Below, one piece after another: positions 1 through 7,349 of a DNA stretch of 20,014 bases; the stretch's first letter is position 1, and the number at the start of each line of letters is the position of its first letter. Under the pieces are notes generated by a model. The model saw only the letters and a list, made by a program, of their open reading frames with translations, made no database searches and was not told where the DNA came from. Source of the stretch: an uncultured Clostridia bacterium (lineage in GTDB: Bacteria > Bacillota > Clostridia > Oscillospirales > Ruminococcaceae); the NCBI GenBank assembly GCA_947625455.1, contig CANQOJ010000016.1, forward strand, positions 1-20,014, written 5' to 3'. Position numbers and translations under genes: made by a program.

Positions 1-105
1 ACAGGTTTACGCTCTCCTAATTTAAATACAATCTTAATTCGCCGCGAAGCGGACACCATGTCTAGCCTCTTACCTCTTAATTTCTAACTTCTTAAATTCT
101 AGCTT

Positions 106-1137
106 CTAGTAGAGCATATCTGCTATCTCATAAATCAGCTTTTCGGACTTTTCCCAGCCGAGGCAAGGGTCGGTTATTGACTTGCCGTAAACGCCTTCCT
201 CGATTTTCTGGCAACCGTCCTCTATATAGCTTTCGATCATCAAGCCCTTTACCATTTTGCCGACTTCGGGAGAATGGCGCATTGAATGAAGGACTTCTTT
301 GGCAATTCGTATCTGCTCCAAATATTGCTTTCCCGAATTTGAATGGTTGGTATCAACAATTATCGCGGGATTTTTCAGCCCTTTTTCAAGATACAAGTCA
401 CAGCAAAGCTTCAAATCCTCGAAATGGTAGTTGGGGATAGTCTGACCGTGCTTATTCTGCGCACCGCGAAGAATGGCGTGGGCGAAAGGATTGCCGTCAG
501 ACGAAACTTCCCACCCTCTGTATATAAAGGTATGCGCCGCCTGGGCAGCTTGTATTGAGTTGAACATAACCGAAAGCGTACCGCTTGTGGGGTTTTTCAT
601 GCCTACCGCACATTCCATTCCCGAAGCAACAAGCCTGTGATGCTGGTCCTCAACAGACCGCGCGCCTATTGCAACATATGACAATATATCCGAAAGATAG
701 CGGTAATTTTCGGGATACAGCATTTCATCAGCGGTCGTGAGGTGAGTTTCCTCAATAACCCTTGTGTGCAGTTCGCGGATCTTGATAATGCCCTCAAGCA
801 TATCCTCGCCCTTGGTTGGATCTGGCTGGTGAAGCATGCCCTTGTAGCCCATGCCGTTAGTACGCGGTTTTCCCGTGTAAACGCGGGGAATGACGAGGAT
901 TTTATCCTTGACCTTTTCCGCAGCCTTGGCAAGTCTGCATGCGTAATCAAGCACGGAGTCCTCGTTGTCAGCCGAGCAGGGACCGATTATAAGCAAAAAC
1001 TTGTCCGATTTGCCCGAAAACACCTCGGCAATCTCCTTGTCGCGCTGTGCCTTTACCGTTTTAACAGTATCCGACAGAGGGTACATCTCCTTTATTTCCT
1101 GCGGTATAGGAAGCTTTCTCTTAAATGTCATTGACAT
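106..1137 (-). CDS. aroF: 3-deoxy-7-phosphoheptulonate (DAHP) synthase, class I
   Basis: A 343-residue protein of the AroF/AroG/AroH family, which condenses phosphoenolpyruvate with erythrose 4-phosphate in the first step of the shikimate pathway. The family signatures are present: the IGPCS motif at about residues 51-55, the RVYTGKPRTNGMGYKG segment at 85-100 in place of the usual KPRTxxGWKG, and HQPDPTKG just after it. The length is close to the E. coli enzymes (about 350 residues). The first ATG (1135-1137) is chosen because an AAGGAGATG ribosome binding site lies 11 bases upstream; a second ATG lies two codons in. Its own promoter lies at 1174-1202, divergent from the tRNA gene. Base composition is visibly more GC-rich than the element to its right, as expected for a chromosomal housekeeping gene. 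The paralogue (F, G or H) cannot be told from sequence alone. I see no T-box or other leader. Confidence 0.95.
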   Translation of the reverse strand: MSMTFKRKLPIPQEIKEMYPLSDTVKTVKAQRDKEIAEVFSGKSDKFLLIIGPCSADNEDSVLDYACRLAKAAEKVKDKILVIPRVYTGKPRTNGMGYKGMLHQPDPTKGEDMLEGIIKIRELHTRVIEETHLTTADEMLYPENYRYLSDILSYVAIGARSVEDQHHRLVASGMECAVGMKNPTSGTLSVMFNSIQAAQAAHTFIYRGWEVSSDGNPFAHAILRGAQNKHGQTIPNYHFEDLKLCCDLYLEKGLKNPAIIVDTNHSNSGKQYLEQIRIAKEVLHSMRHSPEVGKMVKGLMIESYIEDGCQKIEEGVYGKSITDPCLGWEKSEKLIYEIADMLY

Positions 1138-1173
1138 AAATATAAAACATCTCCTTAAATAACAATCATATAT

Positions 1174-1202
1174 ATTGTATCACATTTTCCCAAAATTGTC
1201 AA
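1174..1202 (-). promoter_or_regulatory. sigma-A promoter of the DAHP synthase gene
   Basis: On the minus strand, TTGACA (1197-1202) and TACAAT (1174-1179) are separated by 17 bp. The start of transcription would fall near 1167, just upstream of the ribosome binding site. Confidence 0.75.
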
Positions 1203-1238
1203 TATCCGTTTTTAATTCAAAAAAATTTCAAAAAGCCC

Positions 1239-1267
1239 TTGACAAACTTTGGTTTGTGTGGTATAAT
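1239..1267 (+). promoter_or_regulatory. sigma-A promoter of tRNA-Thr
   Basis: Perfect TTGACA (1239-1244) and TATAAT (1262-1267) boxes with a 17-bp spacer, placed 14 bp before the first base of the tRNA. It belongs to the chromosome and is unaffected by the insertion. Confidence 0.9.
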
Positions 1268-1281
1268 TCTATTGTTGTGAT

Positions 1282-1357
1282 GCTGATATAGCTCAGTTGG
1301 TAGAGCACATCCTTGGTAAGGATGAGGTCATCAGTTCGACTCTGATTATCAGCTCCA
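1282..1357 (+). tRNA. tRNA-Thr (anticodon GGT)
   Basis: Full cloverleaf with encoded CCA. The acceptor GCTGATA pairs with TATCAGC. The D stem is GCTC/GAGC. The anticodon stem CATCC/GGATG encloses the loop TTGGTAA, giving anticodon GGT (1315-1317). The T stem is ATCAG/CTGAT, and the end is T-CCA. The last 45 bases, from the first base of the anticodon loop to the CCA, are the attachment core of the element and recur at 19896-19940. The tRNA remains intact because the incoming element supplied an identical 3' end. Confidence 0.97.
1313..1357 (+). repeat. attL core (tRNA 3' end), 45 bp
   Basis: First copy of the perfect 45-bp direct repeat. It starts at the first base of the tRNA anticodon loop and ends at the CCA. 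The bases on either side differ from those of the second copy, which fixes its limits. Confidence 0.93.
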
Positions 1358-1364
1358 GCGCAAA

Positions 1365-1410
1365 CCGCTCTGTTAAGCCGTTTTTCGCTTATCGAGCGGC
1401 TTTCCTTTTT
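1365..1410 (+). terminator. possible terminator behind tRNA-Thr, supplied by the element
   Basis: CCGCTC (1365-1370) can pair with GAGCGG (1394-1399); an alternative pairs AAGCCG (1375-1380) with CGGCTT (1397-1402). Both are followed by a pyrimidine-rich TTTCCTTTTT. The insertion moved the original tRNA terminator to the far end of the element, so this hairpin may replace it. Confidence 0.5.
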
Positions 1411-1427
1411 CTGCCAAATTAAATTTA

Positions 1428-1447
1428 GGTCATTATGAGGTCATTAT
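1428..1447 (+). repeat. left candidate integrase arm sites (2 x GGTCATTAT)
   Basis: Two direct copies of GGTCATTAT (1428-1436 and 1439-1447) with an 11-bp period, about one helical turn. The same pair with the same period and orientation is found inside the right end at 19760-19779. Placement inside both ends suggests arm-type binding sites for the integrase N-terminal domain. The rest of 1358-1585 holds no gene that I can see. Confidence 0.7.
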
Positions 1448-1560
1448 TTTTACTGAATTTCGCATAACACCGCCGAATTTTGCTTTTAATTACTGCATTT
1501 TACTAAACACTACCCTAAGATAAATAACTTTGGGCAGTACTCCAAGTGGAAAAAGAGTAA

Positions 1561-1587
1561 AATCCCCTTACGGTTAATAAGGGGATT
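1561..1587 (-). terminator. terminator of the integrase gene
   Basis: AATCCCCTTA (1561-1570) and TAAGGGGATT (1578-1587) form a perfect 10-bp stem with a 7-nt loop. On the minus strand it overlaps the integrase stop codon and is followed by TTTTACTCTTTTT. Confidence 0.8.
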
Positions 1588-2788
1588 ACTTTCGTTTTAA
1601 CAGTTTTCCGAGTTTTTCTGCGGCTTCAACATCAGCATCTTTTATAATATGAAGATATTTGTTGGTCGTTGCTATGTCCCCATGTCCTAATCGCCCTTGT
1701 ACCTGCTTTATGTTTACTCCCGCATATAAAAGCAGTGTTGCTGATGTGTGTCTTAGCGAATGAAACTTATGGTGCGCTAACCCGTTTTGGTCTAAAAATT
1801 TGCTGAACGCCTTTGTCGGTGCAGTTGGGTTCATCATTTCCCCATTCCATTGCGTAAATAACCAATCCTCGTCTTTCCATTGATTACCAAGCGTTGCTTG
1901 TTCCGCCTTTTTTTCTTCTTTAAGCTGTTTAATCAACTCAATACAAACTGAGTCGATAGCGATAATTCTTGTTTCATAGTCCTTTGGTGCTTTGGTTGTG
2001 GCAGGTTGCCCTTTAACTTTATAGGCGGCTCTTTCGATTAGTATTGTTTTGCCCTCGAAATCTACATCGGAAAATTTAAGCGCAACAAGTTCACCGCGCC
2101 TTGCTCCTGTGATAATCGCTAACTGCACAAGTACCTGAAATTGCAAGGGTTCATCTGCAAGGCATTTCAGCATTTTCACAGCTTCCTGTTTGCTGAAGAA
2201 ATCAGTCTTTGGTGCTTTTGCTTTGGGCATAGAGAGATGTTCAGCTTTTGCGGGGTTGTCCATAAGCAATCCTAATTTCATAGCCTGCCTGAAAATAGAT
2301 TGAAGTACCGTTATGTACCGCTTTATTGATGATGCAGACAAAACTTCTCCGTTTTTATCAGGCTTTCCGTCCTGCCTCGTCTTTACAGTATTTGACAAAT
2401 CGTTTATAAACCTTTGAATATGAACAGGCTTGATTTCGCTTATTTTCATATCGCCAAGTTTCGGAATTATAAACTTTTCTGCTATGCGGTGATAGTATTG
2501 TACTGTGGTAGGTGCTAAACTCTTTTCAGTTATTTTAAAATATTCAACAATGAAATCAGATAGTTTAGGATTTGTGTCGCTTATTTTGAAAAAACAGCTC
2601 CGTTCAAAATCACTAACAAACTTGTTTAGTTCTTTTTCAATCTGCCGTTGTGACAAGCCTTGCGGTACTTTAAATGTCGCCGTAAACGGATTGAGTTGCT
2701 TTTTGTCCTCGCCGTAACCTCTGAATACCTTGACTCTGTAACTGATGATTTCACCCTTTTTATTGCGTCTTGGTGTGATATTTGCCAT
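1586..2788 (-). CDS. int: tyrosine recombinase / integrase of the element
   Basis: A 400-residue site-specific recombinase of the phage integrase family. It would catalyse integration into, and with help excision from, the tRNA-Thr site. The N-terminal region (about 1-60) looks like the arm-binding domain of Tn916-type integrases. The core-binding helices span about 75-180. The catalytic domain shows the expected residues: Arg230 in TGARRGE, a likely Lys near 266, His343 and Arg346 in HSLRHT, His369 in GHGDIATT and the nucleophile Tyr378 in NKYLH. All are intact, so the enzyme is probably active. The start is supported by AGGAG seven bases upstream. It is the first gene inside the left end, transcribed towards attL, with a terminator overlapping its stop. 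It lies 31 bp after the lipoprotein gene and may be co-transcribed with it. Confidence 0.95.
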   Translation of the reverse strand: MANITPRRNKKGEIISYRVKVFRGYGEDKKQLNPFTATFKVPQGLSQRQIEKELNKFVSDFERSCFFKISDTNPKLSDFIVEYFKITEKSLAPTTVQYYHRIAEKFIIPKLGDMKISEIKPVHIQRFINDLSNTVKTRQDGKPDKNGEVLSASSIKRYITVLQSIFRQAMKLGLLMDNPAKAEHLSMPKAKAPKTDFFSKQEAVKMLKCLADEPLQFQVLVQLAIITGARRGELVALKFSDVDFEGKTILIERAAYKVKGQPATTKAPKDYETRIIAIDSVCIELIKQLKEEKKAEQATLGNQWKDEDWLFTQWNGEMMNPTAPTKAFSKFLDQNGLAHHKFHSLRHTSATLLLYAGVNIKQVQGRLGHGDIATTNKYLHIIKDADVEAAEKLGKLLKRK

Positions 2789-2819
2789 TTTTGCTCCTTT
2801 TTATTTGCGAATAATTGAT

Positions 2820-3710
2820 TTATAGAGAATTTCTGAACAGGTATACAGTTTCTACCCACCAACCTATAAGGTCATCATACGCATATCTTACCATAAGCGT
2901 GGTGTCGTTTGTCTTATAACAACTGTAAAGATATTGTCCGTTCCTCTGCTCATAACCGTCACCCAATTCTCGTGTAGCCTGCTGTTTTGTTTTGCCAAGT
3001 TCAATGCCCCCTGCCGTCATAACAGAAGAACTTTCGTCTTTATTTCCCCTTGCAATTATTGATTTTACCGAATATCCTGCATAATCGTAGTTCTTCATAT
3101 ATTCTTCATCTAACATCTTCGATATATCGACCATTTCTGTTATATCTGAAATAGGTTTGCCGTTCTTATCTACTATCTCAACATAACAGCAAATATCTTC
3201 GTCCTCACCTTCGCCCATTACCAAAGGAAAACCTTGAAAAGCGAACTGCAGGTCTGTTGGAGTACCCTCATCTAATGCAATAGTCTCAAGGTTGTCCTTG
3301 ATACGCGCTCCATATAAGTCAACGTTAGTAAAAAAGTCTTTCACGGGCATATCCGTTATGTCGTAAAAGAACCCTTGAAGAAAGATTGTACTGAGATTTG
3401 TTCCGTTAGGCATTTTTACTCCGTATTCTGGAACAAGATTGTAGTTTTTATTGTCTATCCTCAGTGAACCGCCCTCTGCCATCGTAGTGCGCAAAAGCGA
3501 GTCCTTTGCAGGGGTAAACAGCGGTTCTTCTGGAATATCTGGATAATCATAATCGCTTGAACTCGAAATCACTTCGCTTTCAACTGAAAAATTGCTGTTG
3601 GCAACATTTATAGGCAAAGATGTTGTTTCTCCTCCGCTTGTTTCTTCACGCTGTTCACAGCCACTTAAAAGTAATACCGCAATTGCCATTGTAAATATCC
3701 TTTTCTTCAT
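2820..3710 (-). CDS. putative lipoprotein, function unknown
   Basis: A 296-residue protein with a clear lipoprotein signal peptide: MKKR, a hydrophobic stretch, then the lipobox LLSGC with the modified Cys at residue 18. It is therefore expected on the outer face of the membrane. A Ser/Glu-rich linker follows to about residue 60, then a mixed domain. The C-terminal 65 residues (GIELGKTKQQATRELGDGY, then a short beta-rich stretch) resemble the 'lGmtkeeV...lG' pattern of small BamE-like folds. That is only a pattern resemblance. The start has AAAGGG seven bases upstream. I see no good sigma-A promoter directly before it. A TGTACCAAAG motif in its leader also occurs within the promoter of the next gene upstream. 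Confidence 0.75.
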   Translation of the reverse strand: MKKRIFTMAIAVLLLSGCEQREETSGGETTSLPINVANSNFSVESEVISSSSDYDYPDIPEEPLFTPAKDSLLRTTMAEGGSLRIDNKNYNLVPEYGVKMPNGTNLSTIFLQGFFYDITDMPVKDFFTNVDLYGARIKDNLETIALDEGTPTDLQFAFQGFPLVMGEGEDEDICCYVEIVDKNGKPISDITEMVDISKMLDEEYMKNYDYAGYSVKSIIARGNKDESSSVMTAGGIELGKTKQQATRELGDGYEQRNGQYLYSCYKTNDTTLMVRYAYDDLIGWWVETVYLFRNSL

Positions 3711-3770
3711 ATCGTTTCCCTTTCTTAATTTTGTACTTAACTTTGGTACATTTTTCTCTTTAAAACCAAG

Positions 3771-3804
3771 ATTCCCACCAGACGTGTGAACGCCCGATGG
3801 GAAT
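3771..3804 (-). terminator. possible terminator after the DUF1064 gene
   Basis: ATTCCCA (3771-3777) and TGGGAAT (3798-3804) can pair around a 20-nt loop that may fold further. On the minus strand it is followed by CTTGGTTTTAAAG. The T tract is weak. Confidence 0.4.
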
Positions 3805-3810
3805 TGATGT

Positions 3811-4248
3811 TTAAGTTTCGATAAAAACGATTTTATCGCCTTTACAGTAAAGCTGTTTCATCAGCTTTCTCTTAATGATGTATTCAGTAGTACGCATACC
3901 TTTACAGTCCTCAATGACTGTTTTTCCGAGCCGTTTGTCTATGTACACAAAATCGGCTTTGTATACGACTTTCTTTTCTTCACAAACTCGCTTGACCTTG
4001 TGTTTTCCTTTCTTTTCGCCTTTGGTGAACGTTTCTTCAAGTTCAATTTCTTTGTAAAGAGCAGGTATCAACAAGTATTCTTTCTGAAGTTCAAGCTCGC
4101 TTATTTCACCAAGTCTTAGCAATAAGTGCAACTCGTCACACCGCTTCGCCTCTTTCTTGCTGTCGTGCGTATGCCCAAGGCTACATTGGCACTTACTTGC
4201 ACCATACTTGCTCTTGTTGAAAAACCGTGTGTTATATGTAAATGCCAT
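3811..4248 (-). CDS. DUF1064-family protein (restriction-endonuclease-like fold)
   Basis: A 145-residue protein of the phage- and element-borne DUF1064 family. Typical marks are GASKCQC near residue 16, SKKEAKRCDEL, the LGEISELELQKEY stretch, KADFVYID near residue 100 and VIEDCKGMRTTEYIIKRKLM. In this family the D...E-D-x-K pattern resembles the core of restriction-endonuclease-like nucleases, and a role in DNA recombination or junction cleavage has been suggested. Activity here is inferred only. I place the start at 4248 rather than an in-frame ATG at 4293. The upstream ATG lies inside the -35 box of the promoter at 4265-4293, whereas the downstream ATG has AGAGGTGG at proper spacing. It appears to be a single-gene transcript. 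Confidence 0.8.
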   Translation of the reverse strand: MAFTYNTRFFNKSKYGASKCQCSLGHTHDSKKEAKRCDELHLLLRLGEISELELQKEYLLIPALYKEIELEETFTKGEKKGKHKVKRVCEEKKVVYKADFVYIDKRLGKTVIEDCKGMRTTEYIIKRKLMKQLYCKGDKIVFIET

Positions 4249-4264
4249 TCTTTCCACCTCTTTT

Positions 4265-4293
4265 AGTATATCATTCTTTGGTACATTTGTCAA
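4265..4293 (-). promoter_or_regulatory. sigma-A promoter of the DUF1064 gene
   Basis: Minus-strand TTGACA (4288-4293) and TATACT (4265-4270) with a 17-bp spacer. The -35 region reads GTTGACAAATGT, as in the promoter at 17875-17903. The spacer holds TGTACCAAAG, repeated before the lipoprotein gene at about 3741-3750. Confidence 0.75.
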
Positions 4294-4307
4294 CTATTTT
4301 TTCAAAT

Positions 4308-5192
4308 TTATATCACGAAATGAACAAAACGGAACAATGCAAGAACGAGCAAATGTATCGGATAAAAGTACCTTAACGCTTTATCTATTCTTTTAACTTT
4401 ATACTGCTGATTTTCTTGGTTTTTCTTTCTTTGAGATATTATAATAAGTACGGAGACAGCGATTGTTGGAATAATCAACAATTTTGAATTGCTTATGCTG
4501 TACAAAAAGATGATAATGCCAACGACCTGCCAAAATTTGTAATACTTTCTTCGTCTTGCGAAATACAAAAAGCCAACCAATAGTACACCCATTGCTCTAT
4601 AATCAGCGTTTATGCTTTGACAAATCAGCATAAACAACACACAAACAATAAGTCTTGATAGCCTGCTTACAAACCGTCTTATTTTGTTGCCTTTATACCA
4701 TTTCTTAAAATTAGTTTCTTCGAGTTTATTTACAATAATAAGCATAAGGAACGACAAGAATAAAGTATAACAGGTATTTTGAACATTAAGGCAGGAATAG
4801 TCTATAATATCGCCGTATCGAAAAAGGTGTGAACGGTCAACAGTCAAAGCGAAATCAAAAGGTGCTTCACTTAACAAAGCCAACACACCGAGTTCTAAAA
4901 GATGTTTCTTTCTGCTCTTTGTGAAGTAGAAACACTCAACTAACTCAAACGCGAACAGGGGAAACGCAAGTCTTCCCATAAGGAACATAGCCATAAAGTC
5001 TGTGTCGCTTATAAGACTTTGCTCGTATAGCACTCTCCCTAAATGGTCTATAAGCATTGAAATAACGGCTATATACTTAATAATATAATATTGCCTTGTA
5101 GATATGCCGTGTTCAATTGTTTGTTCCGCCGTTTTCGCCTGTTCTATTGCAAATGCTTTTCGTTCAGCACGAAGTCTCTTCGCTTTTCCCAT
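4308..5192 (-). CDS. TraX-like integral membrane protein
   Basis: A 294-residue polytopic membrane protein matching the TraX family. Family marks in order are: IKYIAVISMLIDHLGRV (about 38-54), MGRLAFPLFAFELVE followed by a FTKSRKKHLLELGVLALLSE stretch, the NVQNTCYTLFLSFL segment near 135-150, and the C-terminal FYPIHLLVLALF. In F plasmid TraX acetylates pilin, but in Firmicutes TraX homologues are common on mobile elements and chromosomes, and their role is mostly unknown. About eight hydrophobic segments are visible. A basic, coiled N-terminus (MGKAKRLRAERK) precedes the first membrane segment. The start lies 3 bp after the HTH gene's stop without a good ribosome binding site of its own, so coupled translation is likely. 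It is the only gene here linked to conjugation. Confidence 0.85.
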   Translation of the reverse strand: MGKAKRLRAERKAFAIEQAKTAEQTIEHGISTRQYYIIKYIAVISMLIDHLGRVLYEQSLISDTDFMAMFLMGRLAFPLFAFELVECFYFTKSRKKHLLELGVLALLSEAPFDFALTVDRSHLFRYGDIIDYSCLNVQNTCYTLFLSFLMLIIVNKLEETNFKKWYKGNKIRRFVSRLSRLIVCVLFMLICQSINADYRAMGVLLVGFLYFARRRKYYKFWQVVGIIIFLYSISNSKLLIIPTIAVSVLIIISQRKKNQENQQYKVKRIDKALRYFYPIHLLVLALFRFVHFVI

Positions 5193-5195
5193 AAG

Positions 5196-5579
5196 TTATT
5201 TGTCGGTGCTTTCGTGTTTAATAAAAACCGTAGGCAAATTGTCATAAGCGTTCATTATTGCTTCTAAATGGTTCTCTGACGAAGTGTCAGAAAGTATTCC
5301 GCTTACCGACTGTTCAAAAGCCTTTTTACATACAGCCTTATTGATATACTCCCCACCGCCGTTAAGGTGAACGCTCACTTTTTCTTCTATCATACGAACA
5401 ATAACTTCAGGCGGGGTTCGTCTGCCCGTTATCCAACAGGCGAGTGTGTTCCTTTTAATTCCCGTCAGCTTTGCAAGTTCACTGTAAGACAGTCCAGAAT
5501 TCATATACGCCTGCCTTATGCGATTGCTAACTATTTGCTTTTTACGTTGTTTGTTTGTTTTAACAAGGCGTTTACTCAA
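5196..5579 (-). CDS. XRE-type helix-turn-helix regulator
   Basis: A 127-residue protein with a helix-turn-helix at about 17-65: IRQAYMNSGLSYSELAKLTG, then IKRNTLACWITGRRTPP, the usual XRE layout with a recognition helix around RNTLACWI. The basic N-terminus (KRLVKTNKQRKK) may add DNA contacts. The C-terminal half is not recognised and may serve dimerisation or ligand sensing. It starts with TTG (5577-5579), supported by AAGGTGGGGA about 5-9 bases upstream, and overlaps the previous gene by 8 bp. It is a candidate to bind the repeated operator-like blocks at 6350-6389, 17902-17941 and 18436-18475, one of which lies just upstream of its own operon. That link is inference. Confidence 0.75.
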   Translation of the reverse strand: MSKRLVKTNKQRKKQIVSNRIRQAYMNSGLSYSELAKLTGIKRNTLACWITGRRTPPEVIVRMIEEKVSVHLNGGGEYINKAVCKKAFEQSVSGILSDTSSENHLEAIMNAYDNLPTVFIKHESTDK

Positions 5580-5844
5580 TTAAGTCCCCACCTTTCTGAG
5601 TTCCGATTGTTTTAAGCAGTTCGTTGAACTCCTTGTCCTCAAATGCCGAAGAACGCTCGTATATGATGTTGTAAATAAGGTTCATCGGCGACAATCCAAA
5701 GGCGTGCGGGACAATAGAGATTACCGCACCTTCGCCTATTTTAATCGCCTCTATGTTTTTATTTACTACCGATTCAATTTTCTTAACATCGTTAAGAGAG
5801 TTGAATACAACGGTTTTTATATATCTCCCTTTTCGTTCTGACAT
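5572..5844 (-). CDS. hypothetical 90-residue protein
   Basis: Not recognised. MSERKGRYIKTVVFNSLNDV leads into a KIESVVNKNIEAIKIGEGAV stretch, then ISIVPHAFGLSPMNLIYNIIYE; no membrane segment or metal site is visible. The start is set at 5844 because AAGGAGAA lies 6 bases before this ATG. An in-frame ATG nine codons upstream (5871) has no such site and lies inside the preceding gene. It sits between a phage-type small protein and the HTH regulator in a tightly packed operon (2-bp gap upstream, 8-bp overlap downstream). Confidence 0.7.
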   Translation of the reverse strand: MSERKGRYIKTVVFNSLNDVKKIESVVNKNIEAIKIGEGAVISIVPHAFGLSPMNLIYNIIYERSSAFEDKEFNELLKTIGTQKGGDLIE

Positions 5845-5846
5845 AT

Positions 5847-6062
5847 TCAGTTCTCCTTGTCTTTCTTGCATTTATTCGCCATTTCCATTACTTCTTCTGG
5901 GGAAAGTCCTGAATCCTCATATGATGCAAGGCGGTCAAGTATTTCTTGATATGACTCGTAATATTCATCATTCAGACCATACAGAAAAATGTTGTCACGG
6001 TTTTTGGTAAGCGCTCTCCCATCACGTCTCCTTCTTACCGTCCACCTTTCTTCTTTAGTCAT
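5847..6062 (-). CDS. small phage-type protein with LASYEDSGLSPEEV motif
   Basis: A 71-residue protein whose C-terminus, LDRLASYEDSGLSPEEVMEM, is a signature seen in many short phage and mobile-element proteins of Firmicutes ('LAaYEDTGLtPEEI'). The biochemical role of that motif is not known to me. The N-terminus is basic (TKEERWTVRRRRDGRAL). The start is supported by GAGGTGA seven bases upstream, and its stop overlaps the ribosome binding site of the next gene. Confidence 0.75.
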   Translation of the reverse strand: MTKEERWTVRRRRDGRALTKNRDNIFLYGLNDEYYESYQEILDRLASYEDSGLSPEEVMEMANKCKKDKEN

Positions 6063-6075
6063 ATACTGTCACCTC

Positions 6076-6291
6076 TCACTCTTTGCCTTTCATAGCTTTT
6101 GCCCACCTGCCCCAAGTCTTTCCGTTTAATTCGGCAGGCTTGCTTTTTTGGAACGATGTCTGTGTTGGTGCTGATGTTGAAGAAGCTACTGGCGGTTTTT
6201 TATTTTGACTTTCTCCCTGTTCGGAAACACTGTGTTCTACTGACGAACCACTCGGTTTTTCATAGTGCAGTTTTGAATAAATAGTTCCCAT
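6076..6291 (-). CDS. hypothetical 71-residue low-complexity protein
   Basis: First gene of the operon behind the promoter at 6323-6351. The middle is Ser/Thr/Pro/Gln-rich (about residues 12-50) and probably disordered; it ends in a short basic GKTWGRWAKAMKGKE tail. I place the start at 6291 because AAAGGAG is 8 bases upstream. A frame open to 6351 would begin upstream of the promoter's -10 box, and the ATG at 6297 is too close to the binding site. Not recognised. Confidence 0.6.
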   Translation of the reverse strand: MGTIYSKLHYEKPSGSSVEHSVSEQGESQNKKPPVASSTSAPTQTSFQKSKPAELNGKTWGRWAKAMKGKE

Positions 6292-6322
6292 TTTCATTAC
6301 TCCTTTATAATTTACTATTATC

Positions 6323-6351
6323 ATTATAACATAAATGTTGTGCATTGTCAA
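6323..6351 (-). promoter_or_regulatory. sigma-A promoter of the small-gene/HTH/TraX operon
   Basis: Minus-strand TTGACA (6346-6351) and TATAAT (6323-6328), 17-bp spacer, both perfect. Directly upstream of the -35 box lies the shared 40-bp block at 6350-6389. Confidence 0.85.
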
Positions 6352-6389
6352 CTATTTTTATGGTTAATATTTAAAAAAATAGTTAATTT
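6350..6389 (-). promoter_or_regulatory. operator-like block, copy 1
   Basis: A 40-bp block overlapping and extending upstream of the -35 box. It matches 36/40 with 17902-17941 and about 28/40 with 18436-18475, always at the same place relative to a promoter. It includes the invariant core GTTAATATT and an inverted pair AACTATTTTT / AAAAATAGTT. Confidence 0.65.
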
Positions 6390-6430
6390 GTTAAATATTT
6401 ACAAGACAGCGTATAAAAATTTATATATTT

Positions 6431-7267
6431 TTAATAGGCGATTTGAGATTTTAATATTTCGTATGCTTCTAATATAAGGGTAGAAACTGCATTTGCGTCA
6501 TCAGACTTTCCCATATCTGGGTGATAAATTTTTATTATTTCGTTACGTCTTTTTTTAAGTTTTTGAATATCAATAGGCTCGTTATCTTGGAAGAACAAAA
6601 CTCCTCGCGCCCAATCGGTACTTTTGGACGAACAGTGTGAATAGTTTTCATTCATTAAGTCTTTGGTGCTTTGTATAAAATCAAGTTTTTCTTTAATTCT
6701 GTTTACCTCATTGTCTATCATTTGGTTAAATAACGCTCGAAAAGTTGTTATAACAGCAGGCTCTCGGCAATCAATCTTTCCGTTGCCCTGATAGTCATAC
6801 AGACATTCCACATTACTCCCAAGCAGTATTTCTTTTTCAATAATCTTTTTCGGAAAATCTTTTATTTCTGCTTTGTATCGAAATTTAACATCACATACAA
6901 CACAGTCACTGTTTTTCCCGATATTCCGTAAGTTAGTGCAGAATATTCCGACTTCTCTTAACTCCGAGATATAGAATATATCTTTAAAATGTTTTGTGCG
7001 TTTTACGGATAATGGGCATTTTCCGCAGGATAATGCGAACATATTATGTACACCGTCTATATACAGGTTTTGATAGGACGCAGTGAAGTTAAACTCTTTA
7101 TTTCTTTGTTCGGTAAATTCCTTTGCGAGAGAGAGGTCGTCCTTTTCGGCACACGAGATGTCTACCCAAGAGGGAATTAAATCAAAGCAGTCTCGGCAGA
7201 TATATCCTCTTGCGGTTTTCTTTCGTCTGAACCTTATATTCTTCCCGCAAAGTTCACAAGTTTGCAT
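6431..7267 (-). CDS. zinc-ribbon protein with C-terminal J-domain
   Basis: A 278-residue protein. It opens with a four-cysteine zinc-ribbon-like motif: Cys4 and Cys7 (CELC), Cys24 and Cys27 (CRDC), of the DUF4428 kind. A further cysteine cluster occurs near 83-86 (CGKC). The C-terminus (about 230-275) looks like a DnaJ domain, with helix II LKKRRNEIIKI followed by the diagnostic YHPD tripeptide region and a helix III ending EAYEILKS. A J-domain normally stimulates an Hsp70 ATPase, so this may be a co-chaperone for an unknown client. Many element-borne J-proteins have unknown partners. The start is backed by AAGGAG eight bases upstream. It is last in the Fic/ATPase operon, after a strong RNA hairpin. 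Confidence 0.7.
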   Translation of the reverse strand: MQTCELCGKNIRFRRKKTARGYICRDCFDLIPSWVDISCAEKDDLSLAKEFTEQRNKEFNFTASYQNLYIDGVHNMFALSCGKCPLSVKRTKHFKDIFYISELREVGIFCTNLRNIGKNSDCVVCDVKFRYKAEIKDFPKKIIEKEILLGSNVECLYDYQGNGKIDCREPAVITTFRALFNQMIDNEVNRIKEKLDFIQSTKDLMNENYSHCSSKSTDWARGVLFFQDNEPIDIQKLKKRRNEIIKIYHPDMGKSDDANAVSTLILEAYEILKSQIAY

Positions 7268-7292
7268 TTAGGAGTCTCCTTTTCTATAATAA

Positions 7293-7344
7293 TACCCCCG
7301 ACCTCGTAAATCCCCTTATAGTGGGGCAACTACTATCGGGGGTA
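7293..7344 (-). ncRNA. strong intergenic hairpin between Fic and J-domain genes
   Basis: TACCCCCGA (7293-7301) and TCGGGGGTA (7336-7344) form a perfect 9-bp stem. An inner CCCC (7312-7315) / GGGG (7323-7326) stem lies inside. It has no T tract on either side, so a simple intrinsic terminator is not well supported. An mRNA processing, stabilising or protein-binding element is possible. It fills almost the whole gap. Confidence 0.45.
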
Positions 7345-7349
7345 CACTG

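Noticed and set aside
742..1134. A long open frame on the plus strand across the DAHP synthase gene.
   Set aside because: Antisense shadow of a clearly identified gene; no ribosome binding site or domain.
2626..2862. A reading frame overlapping the start of the integrase and the end of the lipoprotein gene.
   Set aside because: Alternate-frame shadow; both overlapping genes have clear start signals and family or signal-peptide evidence.
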